Of a DNA stretch of 64,000 nt, positions 34,233 to 44,338 are shown piece after piece. Under the pieces are notes generated by a model that was given only the letters and a program-made list of their open reading frames with translations, did not search any database and was not told the DNA's origin. Positions within the stretch are counted from its first letter, which is position 1. Every line of letters begins with the position of its first letter. The translations under genes were made by a program, and so were the position numbers. This stretch comes from Marinobacter lipolyticus (GTDB lineage: Bacteria; Pseudomonadota; Gammaproteobacteria; Pseudomonadales; Oleiphilaceae), in the NCBI RefSeq assembly GCF_018424605.1, contig NZ_QTKT01000001.1, positions 310,001 to 374,000 on the forward strand. Reading direction: 5' to 3'.

Positions 34233-36416
34233 ATGCCTGTTACGAACTCTGTTTCCCGTTCCGCCCTCTATTCACCTGTCTGTCCCGGCATTGCACCTCC
34301 AACAGTGCTTCTATTCACCGCGCTGTGGATGATTGGAACACCTGCGCTCGGGCAGGATGAACAGACATCCCCAGATTTTTCGGCGCTGACAGCATTGGAG
34401 CCGGCCTTACCCGAGGTGCTGACCACCACCCGGCTGCGGCAGCCGAAGTCCAAGGTGCCGGGTACCACCACCATCATTGAAGGGGATCTGATTCGCGATC
34501 TCGGGATCATGAACCTGGTCGAGGTCTTCCGCCTGGTGCCCGGGATGACGGTGACGGAAGTGGGCAGCAACAACCCCGTGGCCAGTTATCACGGTACCGT
34601 GCATTACGAACAGCGACGCCTGCAGATTCAGGTGGATGGCCGCACGTCCTACCGCGCCAGCCTGTCTGATACCGATTGGCACACCATGCCCGTGCCCCTG
34701 GAGCTCATTGAGCGCATTGAGGTCAGCCGGGGGCCGAATTCCGCAGCACACGGTATCAACGCGTTTCTGGGCACCATCAACATCATCACCCGTTCGCCGG
34801 ATGACACCGCAGGCGTGCAGCTTCGTGCCGCCTCCGGATCAAGGGGCTACCTGCGCACCTTCGGATCGGTGGGCAACGCCAGCGAGCCCTACAGCTGGCG
34901 TCTGGCCTATGAAAAACGCAAGTCCGACGGCTTCGACAAACAGATCGATAACGACGAGTTTTACCCCTTCCACGATGGCTATGACATCAACACGTTCAGT
35001 TACGATGGTATCGCCCGTCTCACGGACCAGATCAACCTGGAATTGCGTGGCGGCGTTGTCGATGGGGTTAATGAAGAAGACTTGCGTAAAAACGGCAAGC
35101 TGGGCGCCACCGGAAACCCGGACATCATCGTTGACGACTACTACCTCCAGACCCGGCTGAACGTTGCCCCGTCGGCAAATCACTTTTTTCACCTGCAGGT
35201 CAGCTATCAGAACTACCAGAGACGACAGCGGTGGCCGGTTTGCCTGTCCGGTCCGGTGATTGACGGAATCATCGCGGGGGAATCGCCCGATTTCGATTTT
35301 GAACCCGGCGACTGCAGTCCCGGCGACGACCCGGCGCCATTTATTGCGGATCTGAATGAAGACATCGAAGAATCCCGGCTGGAGTTTGAAATCCAGGACA
35401 CCCTGTATTTCAACCCGGATCTCAAGCTGGTCTCCGGACTCGGCTATCGCCAGGACACCTTTCGCTCTGAAACCTTTTTTAACGGCCGCGGGAACAACTA
35501 TCAATCCCGCGCCTTCGGCAACCTTGAGTATTCGCCCTTTGAATGGCTAACCCTGAACACCGGCGGCAACTGGGAGACCACGACAACCACCGACGAGGGT
35601 TATTTCTCGCCCCGTGTGGCGGCCAATTTCATCATCTCCCACAATCAGGCCATACGGTTCGTGTATTCCGAAGCCGTGCGTACCCCGGATGCCTTCGAGC
35701 AGACACCGGATTGGTCCTACCGGCCCAGAAACGTGCAAAGCCCCTACGAATTCCTGGAAGGTCAGCGGTTTGAAGTGGAAGACCTGGTCGACCCTGCCAC
35801 CTCATCCTTTGGCGAGGAATTGGAGGAGGAGCGCATCATCTCCCGGGAGATCAGTTACTTTGGCCAGTTTTACGTCAGCCAGGCGCTGTTCTCCATGGAG
35901 GTTCGTTACTTCAACGACCAGTTACGGGACATGATCAGCGGCGTGATCAACGAGGAAGAGTGGTTTATCGACAACAACGTCGCTCTGGATCAGGAGGGTT
36001 TCGAGGTGGAAACCTCGGTTGATTACGCCAGCACCAAGCTGCGGGCCACCTACGCCCGCCTGGATCAGGACGGTTGGTACACCGGGGATCCGAGCGCCCT
36101 CGACGCCGGCGATCAGCGTTATGTGGTTGAATTGCTGGGGCGGTTGTCGGTGGAGCATTCCGGCAGTTTCGCCTGGGTTCAGCAGTGGGCGTTTGATCTG
36201 ACCTCTGCGGCCACCTTCTATTGGGCCGATGAATTCCGACGCTCGCACTTTGAACGAGCCGATTTCCGGATTGCCCGCCGGATTTATGCCCCGAAATACA
36301 GTTACGAACTGGGCGTGACCATGCAACACTATCTGAACCGGGATCCCGAATTGAGCCCGGACAATATCATCAGCGATCACAACCAGTTTTTCGTAGAAGC
36401 GGGAGTGCGCTTCTGA
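34233..36416 (+). CDS. TonB-dependent outer-membrane receptor
   Basis: The protein has 727 residues. A signal peptide ends near GTPALG. A TonB-box-like LPEVLTTTRL precedes a plug domain (TTTIIEGDLIRDLG, VEVFRLVPGMTV, ERIEVSRGPNSAAHGINAFLG split as ERIEVSRGPNSAAHG and INAFLGTINIITR). The rest is a 22-strand-type barrel ending in EAGVRF, with the terminal Phe. The ligand cannot be deduced; the plug lacks obvious siderophore-specific features. The next two genes encode a periplasmic binding protein and a hybrid kinase, so this receptor may deliver or report the ligand sensed by the kinase. Confidence 0.88.
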   Translation: MPVTNSVSRSALYSPVCPGIAPPTVLLFTALWMIGTPALGQDEQTSPDFSALTALEPALPEVLTTTRLRQPKSKVPGTTTIIEGDLIRDLGIMNLVEVFRLVPGMTVTEVGSNNPVASYHGTVHYEQRRLQIQVDGRTSYRASLSDTDWHTMPVPLELIERIEVSRGPNSAAHGINAFLGTINIITRSPDDTAGVQLRAASGSRGYLRTFGSVGNASEPYSWRLAYEKRKSDGFDKQIDNDEFYPFHDGYDINTFSYDGIARLTDQINLELRGGVVDGVNEEDLRKNGKLGATGNPDIIVDDYYLQTRLNVAPSANHFFHLQVSYQNYQRRQRWPVCLSGPVIDGIIAGESPDFDFEPGDCSPGDDPAPFIADLNEDIEESRLEFEIQDTLYFNPDLKLVSGLGYRQDTFRSETFFNGRGNNYQSRAFGNLEYSPFEWLTLNTGGNWETTTTTDEGYFSPRVAANFIISHNQAIRFVYSEAVRTPDAFEQTPDWSYRPRNVQSPYEFLEGQRFEVEDLVDPATSSFGEELEEERIISREISYFGQFYVSQALFSMEVRYFNDQLRDMISGVINEEEWFIDNNVALDQEGFEVETSVDYASTKLRATYARLDQDGWYTGDPSALDAGDQRYVVELLGRLSVEHSGSFAWVQQWAFDLTSAATFYWADEFRRSHFERADFRIARRIYAPKYSYELGVTMQHYLNRDPELSPDNIISDHNQFFVEAGVRF

Positions 36417-36450
36417 AGCGGTTAATGGAACGTAGTGAACCCGGGACGGT

Positions 36451-37425
36451 ATGAAACCAGACGAGCAGATAACACGCAGCTCCCCTGACGGTGCGTTCGC
36501 CACCAAAGCGTGGTTTTGCCTTTTATTGCTGGTTTTCGCCTTCGTCAGTCCCGCTGCCGCCCAGGACCCGGGCCGCACCGTGATCTACGTAGCGGGCACC
36601 GAAGCCAATCTGGCTCTGACCCAACACGTGACCACGTTGCTCTCGGATGCGCTGGGAGATGCATTCGAGCTGCGCCCCTTCCAGTCAGGGCAGACATCCC
36701 AGGACAGCGACAGCCTGACCATCACCCTGGGCCCGGAAGCGTTTACCCGAGTTCGGCAGGAAAGCCGCTCCGTTCCCATTCTCGCCCTGCTGGTTGAGTC
36801 CACCTTTATCGAGGGCTACGCCAACCGATCCGAGGGCCGGGTCGGCGCCGTGCTTTACAACCCACCGCTGCTGCGCCAGGCCGTTGCGGGCAAGGTGATT
36901 CTTCCCCATGCAAGCCGTGTTGCCATGCTGGCAACGCCCGAAAGCGCCGAACTTTACGAATCGCTGACGCCCCAACTCCCGCAATTGGGTCTGGAAGGCC
37001 GGGTGTTTGTTGTCGGCCATACCGACGATCTGATCCCCACGCTTATCCGCGCGCTCGAGTACGGGGACTTCCTGCTCGCCGCCTCCGACAGCAATATTTA
37101 CAACCCCCGCACCATCAAACACATTCTGCTGACCACCTACCGCCGTAGCCGGATTGTCATCGGGCCGAGCCAGGCGTACGTAAGGGCGGGAGCACTGGCG
37201 TCTACCTATACACCGCTGCAGGATATGGCAGAGGCTGCTGCGGAGCTGGTCACCGGTTTCCAGAAAACCGGCCGTTTTCCTCCGCCCTATTATCCTGACA
37301 CTTTTCAACTGGAGATAAACCGTCAGGTTGCCCGTTCGCTGAACATTCCGCTTCCGTCACGGGAAGAGATACGGGCGACCATAGAAGCACGGCTCGCCGG
37401 TCAAGGGGAGAGTAATAATGAGTAA
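36451..37425 (+). CDS. Periplasmic ABC-type substrate-binding protein (COG2984-like)
   Basis: The protein has 324 residues. An N-terminal hydrophobic signal ends near SPAAA. The two-lobe pattern of ABC_sub_bind proteins is seen: VIYVAGTEANLALTQHV, an ITLGPEAF strand, LALLVESTF, VAMLATPESAELYESLTPQL, and the C-terminal IGPSQAYVRAGALASTYTPL, FPPPYYPDTFQLEINRQVAR and LNIPLPSREEI. No ABC permease lies next to it. It overlaps the hybrid kinase gene by eight bases and follows the TonB receptor by 34 bases. It most likely presents a ligand to the kinase sensor domain rather than to a transporter. Confidence 0.8.
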   Translation: MKPDEQITRSSPDGAFATKAWFCLLLLVFAFVSPAAAQDPGRTVIYVAGTEANLALTQHVTTLLSDALGDAFELRPFQSGQTSQDSDSLTITLGPEAFTRVRQESRSVPILALLVESTFIEGYANRSEGRVGAVLYNPPLLRQAVAGKVILPHASRVAMLATPESAELYESLTPQLPQLGLEGRVFVVGHTDDLIPTLIRALEYGDFLLAASDSNIYNPRTIKHILLTTYRRSRIVIGPSQAYVRAGALASTYTPLQDMAEAAAELVTGFQKTGRFPPPYYPDTFQLEINRQVARSLNIPLPSREEIRATIEARLAGQGESNNE

Positions 37426-39355
37426 GTCGGCCCCGCTGGTCAGAAAACTGATGTTATTGGGGGCAGTGCCCGCCATCGTGATGTTTGTTGTATTGATGGT
37501 GTTCTTTACCACCGCGCGCCTCGAGGATGCCCGCAAGGATCTGGCCGATAGCAGCCAGATGCTGGCAGACAGCCTTGCCCCGGCGGTCGAGTACGCGGTG
37601 GTGTCCGGCAATACCGCGGCACTGGACCAGATACTGTCGCAGTCACTGCGACGCAGTCGCGCGCAATGGATTCGGGTGTCCGATGTGATGGGCGATGAAG
37701 TCGGTTTCGTATCCAACAGTGCCGAACCGGCCATTAACAACGACGATACCTTTGACATCTTTGAATCCGAGATCCTCCAACAGCCGCTGGATCTGGGCGG
37801 CAGCCGCCAGACCGAGTGGTTCGAGCCGGATTACGGTTTCGGCGGCGGCGCCCTGAGGGTCGGTACCGTTCAGGTCGGCGTCAGCAAGCAGCACCTGGCC
37901 GCACGGCGCAGCGACATACTGTGGACCTCGCTGGCGGTGGGCATTGCCCTGCTGCTGTTCACCATGCTGATCGTCAACCAGACGCTCTCGGGCATCCTGT
38001 CGCCCATCCGTGGTCTGTCGACCCGGGTCAAACAGTTGATCAATCGGGATTACAGCCCGGTTCCGGTCAGTCAGAACCACAACACCCGAGAGATTCAGGA
38101 ACTTGAAGAACATCTGAACGCGCTGGCGGATCACCTCAACAACCTGAAGGAATCCCGTGCCCAGACGCTCGCAGCCTCGGAAAAAGCCCGCACCAAGGCC
38201 GAACAGGCAAACCAGGCAAAGTCGGAGTTTCTGGCCGCCATGAGCCACGAATTACGAACGCCCCTGAACGGTGTACTCGGGATGATCGAGCTGGTGAACG
38301 AAGAACCCCTGAGCCCGAGGCAGCAGGACTATCTTCAGACGGCCCGCCAATCGACCGAGGACTTGCTGACGGTTATCGGCGATATCCTGGACTACTCCCG
38401 CATCGACCGGGGCAAACTGCACCTGGAGAACCGGGAGTTCGACCTGCGCCAGCTGATTACCAATTGCACCGCCAGCTACAAGCTGGCCGCGGAACAACAG
38501 GGACTTTCGCTGACACTGGCCTTCTACGGCGAATGGCCTGACCAGCCGTTCGTGGTCGGAGATGCGCCGCGGCTCAGGCAGATCCTGGCCGGGCTGATCG
38601 ACAATGCCATCAAGTTTACCGGTGCCGGGTACATCAACATACAAGCCGGCTGGTTCGCGCTTGAGGACAGTTGCGTGGTGCTTAACTGTTCAGTCACCGA
38701 CTCCGGTTCCGGCATTCCGGTGGAACGGCTCAACGGTATCTTCAACTCCTTCGAGCAGGTGGACAGCGGAGACAGTCGTGGCCATGACGGCGCCGGGATG
38801 GGGCTGTCGCTGGTCCAGCGCCTGGTCGAACTGATGGGCGGACATGTTCAGGTAGAAACCGATCTGGGCAAGGGCTCGTCGTTCCGGTTTGAAGTGCCGC
38901 TGGAACTCAGTAACGCCCTGCCCGCGCAAGCCTCTGCCACGGCTGCCGCTGACAATCTGGCACTGCCCGACACGGCGTCACGGGCGCTGGTGGTGGAAGA
39001 CAATCCCGTGAACCAGCGCGTGGCTTCCGCCCTGCTCACCCGTCTGGGTTTCGAAACGGATGCCGCGAACAACGGCAAGGAAGCCCTGGACCTCGTGCGT
39101 ACCAATCACGCCGGTTACGATGTCATTCTGATGGATTGCCAGATGCCGATCATGGACGGTTACGAAACCACCCGATGCATTCGCGAATGGGAACAAAGCA
39201 ATGGCCAGGGCGGAACGCCGATCATTGCCCTCACCGCTGACGCCCTGCCCGGTACCGAGGCCAGCTGCCACGATGCCGGCATGAACGACTACCTGGCGAA
39301 ACCTGTGCGTAAGGAAACCCTGAGAACGGTGCTGAGCCGCTGGATGAAAATCTGA
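37418..39355 (+). CDS. Hybrid sensor histidine kinase (HAMP-HisKA-HATPase-REC), BarA-like
   Basis: The protein has 645 residues. TM1 is near residues 10-32. A periplasmic sensor of about 130 residues (CHASE8-like) follows, then TM2 near 167-190, HAMP and a coiled coil. The phospho-acceptor is His277 in MSHELRTPLNGV. The ATPase domain shows LIDNAIKFT, DSGSGIP and GAGMGLSL. The receiver shows VVEDNPVNQR, phospho-acceptor Asp573 in ILMDCQMPIMDG, and Lys in YLAKPVRKE. No HPt domain is present, so a separate phosphotransfer protein is needed. The arrangement with a binding protein and TonB receptor implies sensing of an outer-membrane-transported ligand. No response regulator gene is adjacent. Confidence 0.9.
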   Translation: MSKSAPLVRKLMLLGAVPAIVMFVVLMVFFTTARLEDARKDLADSSQMLADSLAPAVEYAVVSGNTAALDQILSQSLRRSRAQWIRVSDVMGDEVGFVSNSAEPAINNDDTFDIFESEILQQPLDLGGSRQTEWFEPDYGFGGGALRVGTVQVGVSKQHLAARRSDILWTSLAVGIALLLFTMLIVNQTLSGILSPIRGLSTRVKQLINRDYSPVPVSQNHNTREIQELEEHLNALADHLNNLKESRAQTLAASEKARTKAEQANQAKSEFLAAMSHELRTPLNGVLGMIELVNEEPLSPRQQDYLQTARQSTEDLLTVIGDILDYSRIDRGKLHLENREFDLRQLITNCTASYKLAAEQQGLSLTLAFYGEWPDQPFVVGDAPRLRQILAGLIDNAIKFTGAGYINIQAGWFALEDSCVVLNCSVTDSGSGIPVERLNGIFNSFEQVDSGDSRGHDGAGMGLSLVQRLVELMGGHVQVETDLGKGSSFRFEVPLELSNALPAQASATAAADNLALPDTASRALVVEDNPVNQRVASALLTRLGFETDAANNGKEALDLVRTNHAGYDVILMDCQMPIMDGYETTRCIREWEQSNGQGGTPIIALTADALPGTEASCHDAGMNDYLAKPVRKETLRTVLSRWMKI

Positions 39356-39382
39356 TCCGACGGCTGTGAGCAGGGGTTCCGA

Positions 39383-40744
39383 TCAGGCGACCGGCTCCCG
39401 CATGGTGACAAATTCCTCAGCCGAGGTGGGGTGAATGCCGAGGGTGCTATCGAACTGGGCTTTAGTGGCACCGGCTTTCATGGCGACGGCCAGGCCCTGT
39501 GTGATCTCACCGGCATCCGGGCCCACCATGTGGGCACCGAGCACCCGATCGCTCTGAGCATCGACCACCAGCTTCATCAGGCAACGCTCATCCCGGCCAC
39601 TGAGTGTGTGTTTCATGGGCCTGAATTCCGACCGGTAGATACTGACCGCGTGCCCGGCCTCCCGCGCTTCCGCTTCCGTCAGGCCTACCGTGCCGATGTT
39701 GGGCTGGCAGAAAACCGCCGTGGGTATGCAGCTGTAATCCATGTCGCCTTGTCCGTCACCAAACAGCCGACGGGACAGCACCATGCCCTGGGCCAGGGCA
39801 ACCGGCGTAAGCTGGGGCGTACCGATCACATCCCCGAGAGCGGTGATGGACGGCACTGCGGTCTGGAAGTGATCGTCCACCACCACGTGCCCCGACGCAC
39901 TTAGCTGAACCCCCAGTTCTTCCAGCCCCAGACCGTCGATCAACGCCCGGCGCCCGGTGGCGGCCATAACCAGACCGGTGTTCAGCCGGCTGCCGTCGTT
40001 GAGGGTAACCTCGTAATGCGCCCCATCGCTTTCCACCGACTCAATGGTGACACCGAAGCGAAGGTCGACACCCTTCTTGCGCATTTCCTGGGCGGTGAAT
40101 TCGCGGATATCGTCATCAAAGCCCCGCAGGAACATCTCGCCACGGTAAAGCAACGTGGTTTCTACCCCGAGCCCGGCCAGGATGCCGGCGAACTCCACGG
40201 CGATATAGCCGCCGCCCCAGACCACTGCCTGCCGCGGAAGCTGGGGCAGGTAAAACATCTCATTAGAGGTGAGGATGCAGTCTTTGCCCGGTACATCAGG
40301 CACCACAGGCCAGCTACCCGTGGCTACGGTGATGTGTTTGGCGGTGTACCGACGGTCGCCGACCTGCACGGTGTTCGCGTCCGGCAACGAGGCAGTGCCC
40401 TCGATCACCGTGACTCCGGCGTTCTCCAGCATGCGGCCGTAAATACCGTTCAGCCGCTCTATTTCCGCGTTCTTGTTGGCAACCAGCGTCGGCCAGTCGA
40501 ATCGAACCTGATCCTGGGGGACGGTCCAGCCATACCCCGCCGCATCGCTCAGATCCTCACCCACGTGGGCGCCGTAAACGAACAGTTTCTTGGGTACGCA
40601 GCCGACATTCACACAGGTACCGCCCAGATACCGCGATTCCACCACCGCCACGCGGGCACCACGCTGGGCCGACATACGGGCGAGGCGCACGCCGCCGGAA
40701 CCGGCGCCAATGATGATCAGATCGTAATCCTGGTTGTCAGACAC
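39383..40744 (-). CDS. gorA: Glutathione-disulfide reductase
   Basis: The protein has 453 residues. FAD motif [14 protein letters not shown] is at the N-terminus. The redox disulfide is Cys44-Cys49 in [13 protein letters not shown]. The NADPH Rossmann motif is [14 protein letters not shown], and the dimer-supplied His-Glu pair lies in [15 protein letters not shown]. The segment SGGVRLAR and the short N-terminus favour glutathione reductase over lipoamide dehydrogenase. It reduces GSSG with NADPH in the cytoplasm. It converges on the hybrid kinase gene with 27 bases between. Confidence 0.92.
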   Translation of the reverse strand: MSDNQDYDLIIIGAGSGGVRLARMSAQRGARVAVVESRYLGGTCVNVGCVPKKLFVYGAHVGEDLSDAAGYGWTVPQDQVRFDWPTLVANKNAEIERLNGIYGRMLENAGVTVIEGTASLPDANTVQVGDRRYTAKHITVATGSWPVVPDVPGKDCILTSNEMFYLPQLPRQAVVWGGGYIAVEFAGILAGLGVETTLLYRGEMFLRGFDDDIREFTAQEMRKKGVDLRFGVTIESVESDGAHYEVTLNDGSRLNTGLVMAATGRRALIDGLGLEELGVQLSASGHVVVDDHFQTAVPSITALGDVIGTPQLTPVALAQGMVLSRRLFGDGQGDMDYSCIPTAVFCQPNIGTVGLTEAEAREAGHAVSIYRSEFRPMKHTLSGRDERCLMKLVVDAQSDRVLGAHMVGPDAGEITQGLAVAMKAGATKAQFDSTLGIHPTSAEEFVTMREPVA

Positions 40745-40774
40745 ATCGTCTCCTGAAATTGAACTGTGATGACG

Positions 40775-41440
40775 TCATCCGGGAATCGCCTTGCGCTCCG
40801 AAGGCGTTACTTCCCGGAACAACACGTGGTCCTCGAAATCCCCCAGCCGGATCTTGCCCAGACTGCGAAATCCTTCGGACTCGTAAAACGGCAGATACCG
40901 GCTGTTGCCGGTGTCGAGAACCAGCCCGCTGCCACGGGGATTTTCCGCACAAAGGCGCTCCACGGTTGACAGTAGCAGCCGGCCATAACCGCGGTTCTGG
41001 TATTTCGGATTCACCCCCATCAGCGGCAACTGATGAGCCAGGGGCTGGGGCAATAGCTCCTTGATCTTCTCGTGATAGTCCAGGTACCGCCGGGTACTGG
41101 CAAACCCGGCGGTCAGCACCATGCGGATACGCCAGCTCAGCTGATCGGCCAGATTCAGCCTGAGATCCGGTTCGCCGATGTAGGCCACGGCCACCAGGGT
41201 GTCATTGACCATGATACCGATGGCTTCCTGATGCAGATCCAGATACAGATCGACCAGCTCACGAATGGTCGCCCTCACCCGCTGCTCATAACCCGGCCGC
41301 CGGTGGTCAAAAAGGTACTGGAACGTGGGTTCGTGCTGGTAGGCGTGAAAAAGAATGGAACGGGCCTCGTTCCGCGCGCTGTCATCAAGCCGAACAACCA
41401 CTGGCTCTGGTTTGTTGTTTTTATCTTTGCCATCACTCAT
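40775..41440 (-). CDS. GNAT-family N-acetyltransferase
   Basis: The protein has 221 residues. The acetyl-CoA binding motif is NPKYQNRGYGRLLL, preceded by LPLMGV and followed by GLVLDTGNSRYLPFYESEGF, the standard C-terminal half of GNAT proteins. The N-terminal ~100 residues are less conserved and may bind the substrate. The ATG was chosen because a GGAG site lies upstream; an ATG 21 bases earlier lacks one. It ends 30 bases before gorA and starts 54 bases after gspM, all on the same strand, so it may be read through from the gsp operon. Confidence 0.85.
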   Translation of the reverse strand: MSDGKDKNNKPEPVVVRLDDSARNEARSILFHAYQHEPTFQYLFDHRRPGYEQRVRATIRELVDLYLDLHQEAIGIMVNDTLVAVAYIGEPDLRLNLADQLSWRIRMVLTAGFASTRRYLDYHEKIKELLPQPLAHQLPLMGVNPKYQNRGYGRLLLSTVERLCAENPRGSGLVLDTGNSRYLPFYESEGFRSLGKIRLGDFEDHVLFREVTPSERKAIPG

Positions 41441-41494
41441 CCGGTCTGCTCCTGTTTTCACATCTGGCTAACCCTTTACGTCAGGCCCCCGGGC

Positions 41495-42022
41495 TCAGAT
41501 GGTCAGGGTCAGCCGAACCGACACAATGCCGGGTTCATCCTGCTTGTCCAGCGCAGCCTGATCAATGACCACACCATGGTTTGCGGTCAGGTTTTCCAGC
41601 CAGGCCGCAACCTCTGCAAACGACACATCCTCGAGCCACACCCTGATCGCATCCGAGCCACTGGGCTCGAACCTTTGCAACGAGAGCCCGGATTCGCCGG
41701 CGCTGCGGGTCACCAGAGCCATCAGTGCGCGGCCATCTTCCGGTGCATTGGCGGCAGGACCACCACCGCCTTCGCGCTCGGAAAGGCGCTCAAGCGACGC
41801 TTCATTGGCCTGCATCCAGGACAATAATTCTTCGGCATTCTCCCGGGCGCTTACCGCCTGTTCGTGGTAACCGGCAACTGGTCTCCAGATCACGAAATAC
41901 AACAGGCCGAGAAACACCGCAACGGCAAGTACGGTCAATGCCTGCTGATCCCGGCGAGGAAGCTGGTCGTACTGGGCAATCAGCTTCTCAACCGCCGGCT
42001 GTTCTTTCAGTTTTGTCAGCAT
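41495..42022 (-). CDS. gspM: Type II secretion inner-membrane protein GspM
   Basis: The protein has 175 residues. One TM helix near residues 30-50 (LTVLAVAVFLGLLYFVIWRP) follows a short cytoplasmic N-terminus. The periplasmic part has a ferredoxin-like fold pattern (LQRFEPSGSDAIRVWLEDVS, FAEVAAWLENLTANHGVVID). GspM pairs with GspL in the inner-membrane platform. It is the last gsp gene, four bases after gspL. Confidence 0.88.
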   Translation of the reverse strand: MLTKLKEQPAVEKLIAQYDQLPRRDQQALTVLAVAVFLGLLYFVIWRPVAGYHEQAVSARENAEELLSWMQANEASLERLSEREGGGGPAANAPEDGRALMALVTRSAGESGLSLQRFEPSGSDAIRVWLEDVSFAEVAAWLENLTANHGVVIDQAALDKQDEPGIVSVRLTLTI

Positions 42023-42026
42023 TGAC

Positions 42027-43331
42027 TCAGCCTCCCGAGACCGTCAAGCGCCCGCGGGCGCCACTGGATTCATTCACTACCGAGCCAATCTGGGCCTCCA
42101 GGCCCTGCTGAGTCAGGCCGCTGCGAAGTGCGCTCATACGATCGTAACTGTCGGCGCGGATATCAACCACTAGTTCGCCCCTGGAGCGACTGTAGTTGAT
42201 GGAATTGAAGGTGAGCGACTGGTTCTGGGGTACTTTGGCGTACTGGTCTCCGGTGTACTTCATAAGGGTGATGAAGTCTGCACTGGGGCCGCCAGAACCA
42301 ATGGTACGCAGCTGGCCTTCGATCACCCGGCGCACGTTGCCAGCGTGCGTACGCTGATCGTTGGGAAAAGTATCCCGATAAATGGCCATGGCCTGTTCCC
42401 GGGTATCATCGGCGTGCTTCTGGTGGTAGTACCCCATACCGGCTTCCACGCCCAGTTGAATCACGAACCACACGCAGGCCACCGCAATCAGCGGCTTCCA
42501 GGCGCGCAGCGGGCTTGCCTTGCCGGTCTTCACGCCGAAGCTGCCCTGGCAGAGATTGATCGGCTCGGACAAATGGTGATGGTGGGCGTGGGCAAGCAGC
42601 TCCAGCGGCATCAATTCGATGGTTTCAAGGCGCACCCGCAGTCGCCCTGCCCCACGCAGTTCACTGATCGCGGCCTGCTGCTGGTCCAGCTCCTGCTCGG
42701 TTCCATAGATGGTCACGGGGACTTCGGCGACCACTTCCTCGGACGGCGGGGTCGCCATGGTATACCCGAACATCGCCAGGTTGCGCGACTGGATGCTTAA
42801 CCATTCGCCGCGGTCGCTGATCAGCATGGCATTGTCACCGTCCAGACAGATCGACCAGCCGCCATCGGTTTCGGGCAACAGTGCGGCGTCCGGAAAAATA
42901 GCGTCAAGACGCAAATGGTCCCATCCGCTGAACAGATCAATCCAGTTAGCCATCCGCTCCCGGTCAATGGCCGCCACGCGGAACCCGCCCTCGATACGGC
43001 TTCCAAGAGCCAGATGCACGCTGTCGATATCCTGAGCGATCTGTTCTTCCACGGCGTAAGGCAGCGCCTGCTGAATGAACCGGGTCTGTTTGGCGGGGAT
43101 ATCCGCAACGCAGAACAGTGCTTCGTCGCCCGGCACCAGGCCGATCAGCAGCACGTTCTCCAGCGCGTTCTGACTCAGGGTCTGCTCAATCACGTCACGG
43201 GGGTCCGCGGTCCCACGGGCCTGGGAATCACCGCTGGCATCGTGCAGAACCCAGTTATACAGTTGCGCGTCCGGGCTGTGGTCCAGGTCCGCAAAGGGTG
43301 CCAGGGGCCTGACATAAAGTCGGTAAGACAT
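42027..43331 (-). CDS. gspL: Type II secretion protein GspL
   Basis: The protein has 434 residues. The N-terminal ~250 residues are the actin-like cytoplasmic domain that binds the GspE ATPase (ALPYAVEEQIAQDIDSVHLA is a conserved block). One TM helix (WKPLIAVACVWFVIQLGVEA) is followed by a periplasmic ferredoxin-like domain (LTFNSINYSRSRGELVVDIR). It sits between gspK (two bases) and gspM (four bases), as in other gsp operons. Confidence 0.9.
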   Translation of the reverse strand: MSYRLYVRPLAPFADLDHSPDAQLYNWVLHDASGDSQARGTADPRDVIEQTLSQNALENVLLIGLVPGDEALFCVADIPAKQTRFIQQALPYAVEEQIAQDIDSVHLALGSRIEGGFRVAAIDRERMANWIDLFSGWDHLRLDAIFPDAALLPETDGGWSICLDGDNAMLISDRGEWLSIQSRNLAMFGYTMATPPSEEVVAEVPVTIYGTEQELDQQQAAISELRGAGRLRVRLETIELMPLELLAHAHHHHLSEPINLCQGSFGVKTGKASPLRAWKPLIAVACVWFVIQLGVEAGMGYYHQKHADDTREQAMAIYRDTFPNDQRTHAGNVRRVIEGQLRTIGSGGPSADFITLMKYTGDQYAKVPQNQSLTFNSINYSRSRGELVVDIRADSYDRMSALRSGLTQQGLEAQIGSVVNESSGARGRLTVSGG

Positions 43332-43333
43332 GT

Positions 43334-44338
43334 CTATCCTTCTGAAATAGTAAACGGCTCTTTGGTGATGCGGTTTTTCTGCCCGGTATCCCGGTCGACC
43401 GTTTGCACCTCGCCCTCCGGATTGCGAAAAACGGTGCTTACCAGATTCGCTACGCGGTCATCGTAGGTAATCCGCGACACGATCTCAAAAAAACGGGTTT
43501 GCAGCCCGAGCCCGTTGGCTTTCAGACCCAGCCCGGAAAACTCTGGCAGCGCCAGAAAGTCCTGAAGATTCTCGAACCGCTCTTCCTTCCGTTTCTCAAG
43601 AATAGACGTCGCCTGTGCCTCTGTCAGCTCCTCATGGAGGGAGCGCAGAACCGCCGCCGTAGCGGTGTTCACGTTGATCCCGAGACCACGCACCGGTAAC
43701 GCGGTAACGTGGGGGCGAAGCTTGCGGTAGATTTCCTCAGTCATACCTTCGAGCAGTCGCAGCTCGGTCACACTGACGAACGGTTGGTTCGCGGCCCGGA
43801 ACGCCGGCTCGGCCATCAAGTACTGGCCGTCTTCCGCGCCATAGGCACTGGTGGTCTGATCGTTGGGGTCTATCCAGTCTATCAGGGTATCCACGAACGA
43901 TTCCGATATATCGAGGGCCAGGGACAGGTTGGTCAGGCGTTCCCGGGTTAATGGATCCACCTGACCATTGCTGGCGACCAGATCGTTCAGGTTAATGCGG
44001 CCGCCAAGATCATCAATCTGAACCTCGGCGACACCGTTTTCATCCAGCGGAAGGATCGCGGCGTTGGCGGCCCAGAACTCATCGAGACTGTCCACCATGA
44101 GATTCTCTTCCTTATCGGTTTCAAAATCCCGGACCAGGATCTGCCGTGCGAAGGCCTCTGCCCCCAGCGCCACACTGAGCCCCTGTTGCTGGGCAAGATA
44201 ATGGCTGGCACGAAATACCCGGACACTTTGCTGCTGGGTCATGCCAGTGGCCAGCATCACCACCAGCGCCATGGCGAGCAACACCATGATCAGTGCAACC
44301 CCGCGCTGTCGGGCACCCAGGGCCGTTAACGTTGTCAT
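43334..44338 (-). CDS. gspK: Type II secretion minor pseudopilin GspK
   Basis: The protein has 334 residues. The prepilin N-terminus is QRG followed by VALIMVLLAMALVV; position 5 after the cleavage site is Met rather than Glu, as expected for GspK, which caps the pseudopilus. The large alpha domain includes ERLTNLSLALDISESFVDTL and IDWIDPNDQTTSAYGAEDGQ, and a helix-hairpin-helix-like GLGINVNTATAAVLRSL. It overlaps gspJ by four bases (ATGA). Confidence 0.92.
   Translation of the reverse strand: MTTLTALGARQRGVALIMVLLAMALVVMLATGMTQQQSVRVFRASHYLAQQQGLSVALGAEAFARQILVRDFETDKEENLMVDSLDEFWAANAAILPLDENGVAEVQIDDLGGRINLNDLVASNGQVDPLTRERLTNLSLALDISESFVDTLIDWIDPNDQTTSAYGAEDGQYLMAEPAFRAANQPFVSVTELRLLEGMTEEIYRKLRPHVTALPVRGLGINVNTATAAVLRSLHEELTEAQATSILEKRKEERFENLQDFLALPEFSGLGLKANGLGLQTRFFEIVSRITYDDRVANLVSTVFRNPEGEVQTVDRDTGQKNRITKEPFTISEG

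Noticed and set aside
39351..39386. CTGATC/GATCAG pair between the hybrid kinase and gorA as a bidirectional terminator
   Set aside because: Six-base arms are far apart and not followed by T-rich sequence.
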